Shown here piece after piece: positions 62,618 to 64,000 of a stretch of 64,000 nt of DNA. Made by a program: the position numbers and the translations under genes. Every line of letters starts with the position of its first letter. The first letter of the stretch is position 1. The notes under the pieces are model-generated. The model was not told the DNA's origin. It did not search any database and saw only the letters and a program-made list of their open reading frames with translations. Where the stretch lies: NCBI GenBank assembly GCA_016218765.1, contig JACRCZ010000123.1, positions 30,060-94,059 of the forward strand. Reading direction: 5' to 3'. This stretch comes from Deltaproteobacteria bacterium. GTDB taxonomy: Bacteria; Myxococcota_A; Polyangia; DRWM01; JAAZOP01.

Positions 62618-63816
62618 AGCAGCACCTCGAGTCCGAGGCCCGCGGCGACGAGCAACGGGCCCCAGGTCGTCACGTCGCGCCCGTCGAAGCGCACGGTCGT
62701 CGCCGGCATGGCCCACGCGATCAGCGCGTCGAGCCGGACGCGCAGCAGGCGCGCGACACCGACGGCGACCCCGCCCCGCACGTACGGTGCGCCCGCCGCG
62801 ACCAGCCCCGGGCGCTCGACGAACCCCGGCTGCGGGTCGCCCCGCACGTCCACGAACGTCACGGCCGCGCCCCCGCCGGCGAAAGGCACCCAGCGGTCCT
62901 CCGGCGCGGCAAACGTCAGCCGTACCCCGGCCGCCAGGAGCCCCATGTGCAGCTCGGCGTTCCCCTCGGCCTCCGCGAGCCGGAGCGGCAGCGCCGGCGC
63001 GAGGGCGAACAGCTCCACGCCGAGCAGCTCGGAGATCCGCAGGTTGCCGCCGATCTGGACCACCAGCGTCGGTGCGACCTCGAACGATCCGACCGCCACG
63101 GCCGGGGCCAGCTCCAGCGCCAGCCGCGGCGGCTCCTCGGCCGGCGCCGCCGGCGGAAGCGCCACGAGGCTCTCGACGGGCGGGCCCGCCTGCACCTCCC
63201 CCTGACCGGAGGATCCCATGCGGATCTCGAGGAAACTCGCGCGCAACAGCTCCACGGTGCGCAGCACGACCAGCGACGGGTCCTGGGCTCCCTCCCCCGC
63301 CGAGGAAACCTCGCGCAGCACCGTCTTCCCGGTCACCCGATCGACGAGCCAGATCCGCACGGTGCCGGCCGCCGGGAGGAGCTGGACCGCGGCGGCGGCG
63401 TCGACCGAGCGCGCCGCCTCGGCCAGTCCCTCGGGCGGCGCGAGGTCGGGCACTCGCGGCAGGAACACCGGCTCGAAGCCCAGCGCGACAAGCTCGGCCG
63501 CGACCCGCGAGAGGAGCTCGTCCTGCGCCTCGCCGATCAGCACCACGCGGGGGAGCGCACCGTCCGTCGCCCGCGCGCGATGCGTGCCCGCCGCTGCGAC
63601 CGACAGCGCGAGCACGAATGAAAGGGGGACCGAAAGGGAAGAGGAGAGGTGGGGAGATCGGCTGGAGAGGTGGGGAGGGGTTCGTCTGTCCCGGCGCGGC
63701 GCCGGGACAGACGACTCTCCACCTCTCCCGTCGGCCTCTCCACCTCTCCTCTTCCGGTCCGGAAAGGCCTGACACGTCGTCCCGAGCCGCGCGAGTGGCA
63801 CCTCAGGGAGCGTCAC
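62611..63816 (-). CDS. Probable outer-membrane beta-barrel-like protein
   Basis: The protein is up to 401 residues from a GTG at 63816. The first 57 residues lie in a DNA inverted repeat and do not look like protein, so the real start is uncertain. A signal peptide is recognisable near 58-80 (SVPLSFVLALSVAAAGTHRARA). Residues 85-195 form an alpha/beta N-terminal domain (RVVLIGEAQDELLSRVAAELVALG). The C-terminal half has amphipathic strands (LALELAPAVAVGSFEVAPTLVVQIGGNLRI, LLVAAGLGLEVLLW) ending in an aromatic residue, typical of outer-membrane barrels. It overlaps the Kazal gene. Confidence 0.65.
   Translation of the reverse strand: MTLPEVPLARLGTTCQAFPDRKRRGGEADGRGGESSVPAPRRDRRTPPHLSSRSPHLSSSLSVPLSFVLALSVAAAGTHRARATDGALPRVVLIGEAQDELLSRVAAELVALGFEPVFLPRVPDLAPPEGLAEAARSVDAAAAVQLLPAAGTVRIWLVDRVTGKTVLREVSSAGEGAQDPSLVVLRTVELLRASFLEIRMGSSGQGEVQAGPPVESLVALPPAAPAEEPPRLALELAPAVAVGSFEVAPTLVVQIGGNLRISELLGVELFALAPALPLRLAEAEGNAELHMGLLAAGVRLTFAAPEDRWVPFAGGGAAVTFVDVRGDPQPGFVERPGLVAAGAPYVRGGVAVGVARLLRVRLDALIAWAMPATTVRFDGRDVTTWGPLLVAAGLGLEVLLW
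63627..63760. repeat. Long imperfect inverted repeat, about 130 bp
   Basis: The arm from 63627 to about 63695 pairs with the region to 63760: GGAAGAGGAGAGGTGG is matched at both ends, and a 13-bp perfect stem (GTCTGTCCCGGCG with its complement) forms the tip. It lies in the 5' part of the barrel gene. Confidence 0.8.
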
Positions 63817-64000
63817 GGGGCGCCGGCTCCCCTGCCAGGAGGGCCCGGGCGAAGTCGGCGTGCGGTCCGTCGGGGTCGAGCTGCAGGTACTCGCGCGCCG
63901 CGGTCGCCGCGGCCTCGGAGTGTCCGGCCCGATCCAGCGCTTCGATCAGCCGTCCCGCGGCCTCGCGCGCGATGCCGCTCGCCCGCGGCTCCGCCAGGCA
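63803..64000 (-). CDS. C-terminal end of a TPR-like protein (5' part outside the window)
   Basis: The frame enters from the right edge and stops at 63803-63805, giving 65 residues. The visible part (GIAREAAGRLIEAL, DRAGHSEAAATAAREYLQLDPDGPHADFARALL) looks like the last tetratricopeptide unit of a periplasmic TPR protein of the kind found with FecR-like regulators and outer-membrane proteins. Its stop overlaps the GTG of the next gene, so the three genes probably form one operon. Confidence 0.55.
   Translation of the reverse strand, partial: CLAEPRASGIAREAAGRLIEALDRAGHSEAAATAAREYLQLDPDGPHADFARALLAGEPAPRDAP

Overview
The window is very GC-rich and densely coded on both strands, from a diderm (Gram-negative) bacterium. 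A complete type II secretion (T2SS) operon, more than fifteen predicted lipoproteins, Cys-rich DUF4215/MopE/RCC1 repeat proteins and an NtrC-type regulator suggest Myxococcota or a related former-deltaproteobacterial lineage. That placement is an inference; no rRNA or tRNA gene was found to anchor it.

Layout. 1-8060: a secreted metalloprotease-like protein cut by the left edge, a VWA lipoprotein, a crotonase, Mn-type superoxide dismutase, a diiron ferritin-like protein and a MopE-like Cys-rich lipoprotein. 8245-15971: a plus-strand run with a DUF4139 protein, small lipoproteins, a papain-like peptidase and an ArsB/SLC13-type permease. 16177-18408: a defence/mobile patch with an XRE regulator, a damaged nucleotidyltransferase-like gene and an AbiEi/AbiEii toxin-antitoxin pair. 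18874-38015: mostly lipoproteins, including a 1254-residue protein with 14 RCC1 repeats and a 781-residue protein with 19 DUF4215 repeats capped by a C-type lectin domain; groEL without groES, an amidohydrolase, a SUMF1-domain protein and a small two-CxxCH lipoprotein lie among them.

38064-53830 (minus strand): T2SS genes gspC-D-E-F-(GspG-like)-G-H-I-J-K-L-M-N and then ybeY, mostly joined by 4-bp ATGA/GTGA overlaps. A sigma54 response regulator lies just upstream at 54009-55469. No prepilin peptidase (gspO) is in the window. 55538-64000: a metallophosphoesterase, a MarC-family membrane protein, a radical SAM protein fused to a lipoprotein-like C-terminal half, a small lipoprotein, an RRM protein that apparently starts at ATT, a Kazal-type lipoprotein, an outer-membrane barrel-like protein and the end of a TPR-like protein.

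Two themes stand out. First, most lipoproteins share a plan of lipobox, a linker rich in Asp, Ala, Glu and Gly, and then an unrelated and often Cys-rich domain; a local T2SS could be their exporter, but that is inference. Second, short repeats of several unrelated types sit at gene junctions and in gene 5' ends. They include heptanucleotide GCGGYCG arrays inside the leader-coding parts of gspG, gspJ and gspK, where a change in copy number would shift the reading frame, and several long inverted repeats.
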